A DNA stretch of 7,822 bases, from contig JASLMQ010000002.1 of the NCBI GenBank assembly GCA_030746455.1, positions 1 through 7,822 on the forward strand. Direction: 5' to 3'. Below the pieces are notes generated by a model, which made no database searches, was not told where the DNA came from, and worked only from the letters and a program-made list of their open reading frames with translations. A program made the position numbers and the translations under genes. Position 1 is the stretch's first letter, and every line of letters starts with the position of its first letter. Positions 5,695 to 7,822 of the stretch are shown here, one piece after another. Source of the stretch: Candidatus Latescibacterota bacterium (GTDB lineage: Bacteria; Latescibacterota; UBA2968; GCA-2709665).

Positions 5695-7419
5695 ATGATC
5701 GAGGAAGTCGCCTCGGATGTCCTGATCGTGGGTATGGGCGCAGCGGGCCAGCTGGCCGCCCTCAACGCCTATGATGCGGATCCGGATCTCAACATCCAGA
5801 TCGTCACCAAGGCACTGAAAGGGAAGGGCGGCTGCAGCCGGATGGTCCAGGGCGGCTTCAATGTGGTGTTGGATCCCCGGGATTCGCACGAGAAGCACCT
5901 GATGGACACGCTCAAGGGCGGCCGGTACATCAACGATCAGGAGCTGGCGAGGACCCTTGTAGAGGAGGCGACCCCTTCGATCAAGGAGATGGAGACCCGG
6001 TACGGGTGTTTCTTCGACAGGAACCCGGACGGCACGATCCATCAGAAGCCCTTTGCCGGTCAATCGTTCGACCGCACCGTCCACAAGGGCGACCTGACGG
6101 GCATCGAGATCGTCAGCCGGATTACCGAGCAGGTGCTGAAGCGCAACATCACCGTTCTCGAGGAGTGCCGCGCCGTCGAACTGCTGTGTGAGGCCTCCGC
6201 CCGTCGGGTCACCGGCGCCCTTCTGTTCGACATCAAGCGGGGCAGATTCGTCGTTGCACGTGCCCGCTGCACGGTCATGGCCAGTGGTGGCGGCCCCACA
6301 CAGTACCGCTTCCACGCGCCGGGCCCGGAGAAGTCGGTCGACGGGTTGGCGATGCTCTACCGCAGCGGCGCCCGAATGCGTGACATGGAAATGGTCCAGT
6401 TCCACCCAACGGGACTGATCGTGCCCGGCAGTGTCATGGCGGGCTCCCTGCTCGAGGAAGGCCTCCGCGGCTCGGGCGCCTATCTGTTCAACGGCCACGG
6501 AGAGCGGTTCATGCAGCGCTACGCGCCTGAGGCGATGGAACGGGCCACCCGCGACATCGTCAGCCGGTCCATCTACCTCGAGATGACCGAGGGCCGGGCC
6601 TGTCTCGAAGGCGGCGTTCACATCGACGCCTCGCATCTCGGCGCCGATTTCGTGAGGGAGAACTTCCCGGGCATGTGCGATCGGTGCAGTCAGTTCGGCC
6701 TGGATCTCGCGCGTGAGCGGGTGCCCGTCTCCCCCACGGCTCACTACCACATGGGTGGGGCGGCGATCGATTCCAGCGGACAGTCTTCCCTCGAGGGCCT
6801 CTTCGTGGCGGGGGAAGACAGCGGAGGCGTTCACGGGGCCAACCGGCTGGGCGGAAACGGGATCTGCGACTCTGTGGTCTTCGGCCGGCAGACCGGCAAG
6901 GCCGTCGCCCGCTACCTGAGCCGGGAGCCGTCTGCGGTACCGGAAACGGCGCCGGATCTCGTCGCAGATGCCATCGAACGCTATTCTGCGCCTGAAGGCA
7001 ATGGAGGCCGCGCCAACGTATTCGACCTCCGAGACGCCCTGCGCGAAATCAACTGGACCCGGGTCGGCGTCGTGCGTAACGCCGCGGACCTTGCCGCTGC
7101 GCTGGGCGAAATCGAGACCCTCGCCGAGGAGACGCGCGCGGCATCCGTCCTGGGCGATCTGCCCTACAACATGGAATGGCTCTGCTTCATAGACCTGCTG
7201 AACATGATCGACACTTCCCGGATGGTCGCCGAATCGTCCCTCCGACGCAGCGAGTCTCGCGGATCCCACTACCGCGCCGACCACCCGGACCAGGACGATG
7301 CCCATGGTCTGTTCAACCTGTTCCTGTCACGAGGCGATGACGGACGGCCAGCCTTTGAACAGGTCCCGGTCGAGTTCAAGCACAGAGATCTCAAAACCTG
7401 CCAATCGTACGGCGAATAG
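5695..7419 (+). CDS. sdhA: Succinate dehydrogenase/fumarate reductase flavoprotein subunit
   Basis: This 574-residue flavoprotein interconverts succinate and fumarate as the catalytic subunit of a membrane-anchored quinone oxidoreductase, on the cytoplasmic face in most bacteria. The FAD-binding GMGAAG (13-17) lies near the start. Active-site residues are all present: H237 in FHPTG, R286 in ATRDIVSR, H350 in TAHYHMGG and R384 in GANRLGG. GLFVAGED followed by DSVVFGR completes the FAD domain, and ESRGSHYRADHP belongs to the usual C-terminal helical domain. At residues 46-53 the sequence is GCSRMVQG, whereas SdhA/FrdA have the SHT...QGG histidine that binds FAD covalently. FAD is therefore probably held non-covalently. 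The ATG at 5695 is preferred for a compact N-terminus with GAGAGA upstream; a GTG at 5650 would add 15 residues. Clear anchor-gene linkage 23 bases downstream supports this role over L-aspartate oxidase. The symbol could equally be frdA. Confidence 0.9.
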   Translation: MIEEVASDVLIVGMGAAGQLAALNAYDADPDLNIQIVTKALKGKGGCSRMVQGGFNVVLDPRDSHEKHLMDTLKGGRYINDQELARTLVEEATPSIKEMETRYGCFFDRNPDGTIHQKPFAGQSFDRTVHKGDLTGIEIVSRITEQVLKRNITVLEECRAVELLCEASARRVTGALLFDIKRGRFVVARARCTVMASGGGPTQYRFHAPGPEKSVDGLAMLYRSGARMRDMEMVQFHPTGLIVPGSVMAGSLLEEGLRGSGAYLFNGHGERFMQRYAPEAMERATRDIVSRSIYLEMTEGRACLEGGVHIDASHLGADFVRENFPGMCDRCSQFGLDLARERVPVSPTAHYHMGGAAIDSSGQSSLEGLFVAGEDSGGVHGANRLGGNGICDSVVFGRQTGKAVARYLSREPSAVPETAPDLVADAIERYSAPEGNGGRANVFDLRDALREINWTRVGVVRNAADLAAALGEIETLAEETRAASVLGDLPYNMEWLCFIDLLNMIDTSRMVAESSLRRSESRGSHYRADHPDQDDAHGLFNLFLSRGDDGRPAFEQVPVEFKHRDLKTCQSYGE

Positions 7420-7442
7420 ACCGTCTCGAGGGAGCGGCAACG

Positions 7443-7790
7443 ATGGAACCGAGTTCCGATGATCTGCGGTATCGCGAGCCCCTGCAGTGGGGCGAGCAGG
7501 ACCCGAACCGACTGAGACAAACGCCGGCGGGTATGTGGGCCTGGTACGGCCAGCGGCTTTCGGCCATCGCCGTGGTCTTCCTCATGGTCCTCCACCTCAC
7601 GCTTGCCTACAGGCCTGTCATCCAGTTCCTGCTGCTCCTGACGCTCACCTTCCACGCCTCCCTGGGCCTCCGGATCATCCTGCTCGACTTCGGCGTGGTC
7701 AAGGTGAAGTACCAGAAGCTGCTGATTGCCGGCCTCCTGGCGCTCGGTGCGTTCGTCCTCATCGTGGTCTGGCGCTCCATCTATCCATAG
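7443..7790 (+). CDS. Membrane anchor subunit of succinate dehydrogenase/fumarate reductase
   Basis: This 115-residue protein has a polar N-terminus and three predicted membrane helices (about 35-56, 58-80 and 91-111), the size and layout of SdhC/SdhD anchors. The WAWYGQRLSAIAV segment (32-44) matches the W..QR.S/T region that lines the quinone pocket in these subunits. H51 in the first helix and H71 in the second (TFHASLGLRIILLDFG, with D82) are candidate haem b ligands; FHA..GLR.I..D is the familiar SdhD-type signature. It would pass electrons from the iron-sulfur subunit to quinone. An AGGGAG ribosome binding site precedes the ATG, and the gap to the flavoprotein gene is 23 bases, so the two form one operon. 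Whether it should be named sdhC or sdhD cannot be settled without the next gene, so no symbol is given. Confidence 0.85.
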   Translation: MEPSSDDLRYREPLQWGEQDPNRLRQTPAGMWAWYGQRLSAIAVVFLMVLHLTLAYRPVIQFLLLLTLTFHASLGLRIILLDFGVVKVKYQKLLIAGLLALGAFVLIVVWRSIYP

Positions 7791-7805
7791 ACGGATTCCC
7801 CGAAT

Positions 7806-7822
7806 ATGACTCAACGTGAAGA
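7806..7822 (+). CDS. Possible start of the next succinate dehydrogenase gene, cut by the window edge
   Basis: An ATG at 7806-7808, 15 bases after the anchor stop codon, opens MTQRE before the sequence ends. Its position suggests the next operon gene, either the second anchor or the iron-sulfur subunit that the complex needs and that is not elsewhere in the window. The upstream ribosome binding site is weak (a GGA within ACGGATTCC), and five codons carry no family information. It is a positional guess. Confidence 0.35.

Noticed and set aside
5602..7305. A 567-codon open frame on the minus strand opposite sdhA
   Set aside because: It mirrors a highly conserved flavoprotein and shows no recognisable domain; long antisense frames are common at this GC content.

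Overview
The window is a GC-rich, gene-dense stretch of bacterial DNA from an organism I cannot name. A cytoplasmic ceramidase-fold hydrolase, an Amidohydro_2 enzyme, an M28 peptidase and an Na+/solute symporter of the long-tailed type recall uncultured lineages such as Planctomycetota or Latescibacterota. That placement is a weak guess from gene content.

Layout. Positions 1-1718 hold a minus-strand unit: a ceramidase-fold hydrolase (318-1718), then the first 73 codons of an unidentified gene that runs off the left edge (1-221). Positions 1796-2814 hold the plus-strand remains of a sodium:solute symporter. It has lost its N-terminus and its middle, changes frame at about 2160 and has an in-frame TAG at 2374. 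Positions 2940-5412 hold a second minus-strand unit: an M28-family metallopeptidase followed by a metal-dependent amidohydrolase, both with strong ribosome binding sites. Positions 5695 to the right edge hold a plus-strand unit for succinate dehydrogenase/fumarate reductase: the flavoprotein, a short three-helix membrane anchor, and probably the first codons of a third gene.

How the genes work together. The respiratory genes clearly form one operon encoding a membrane-bound succinate/fumarate:quinone oxidoreductase. The peptidase and amidohydrolase look like a small catabolic operon, and the ceramidase-fold enzyme with its downstream neighbour another, but no shared substrate can be read from the sequence.

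The most interesting non-coding signal is in the divergent region 5413-5694. A 32-bp interrupted palindrome (5543-5574) sits exactly between the -35 positions of two predicted back-to-back promoters, as an operator controlling both directions would. The minus-strand promoter there shares an identical 10-mer (TGCTATATTG) with the predicted promoter of the ceramidase-fold gene. Other points of note are a flavoprotein without the usual FAD-linking histidine, and an amidohydrolase with Asn at an expected metal-ligand position. I found no CRISPR array, tRNA, rRNA, insertion sequence or clear defence system.
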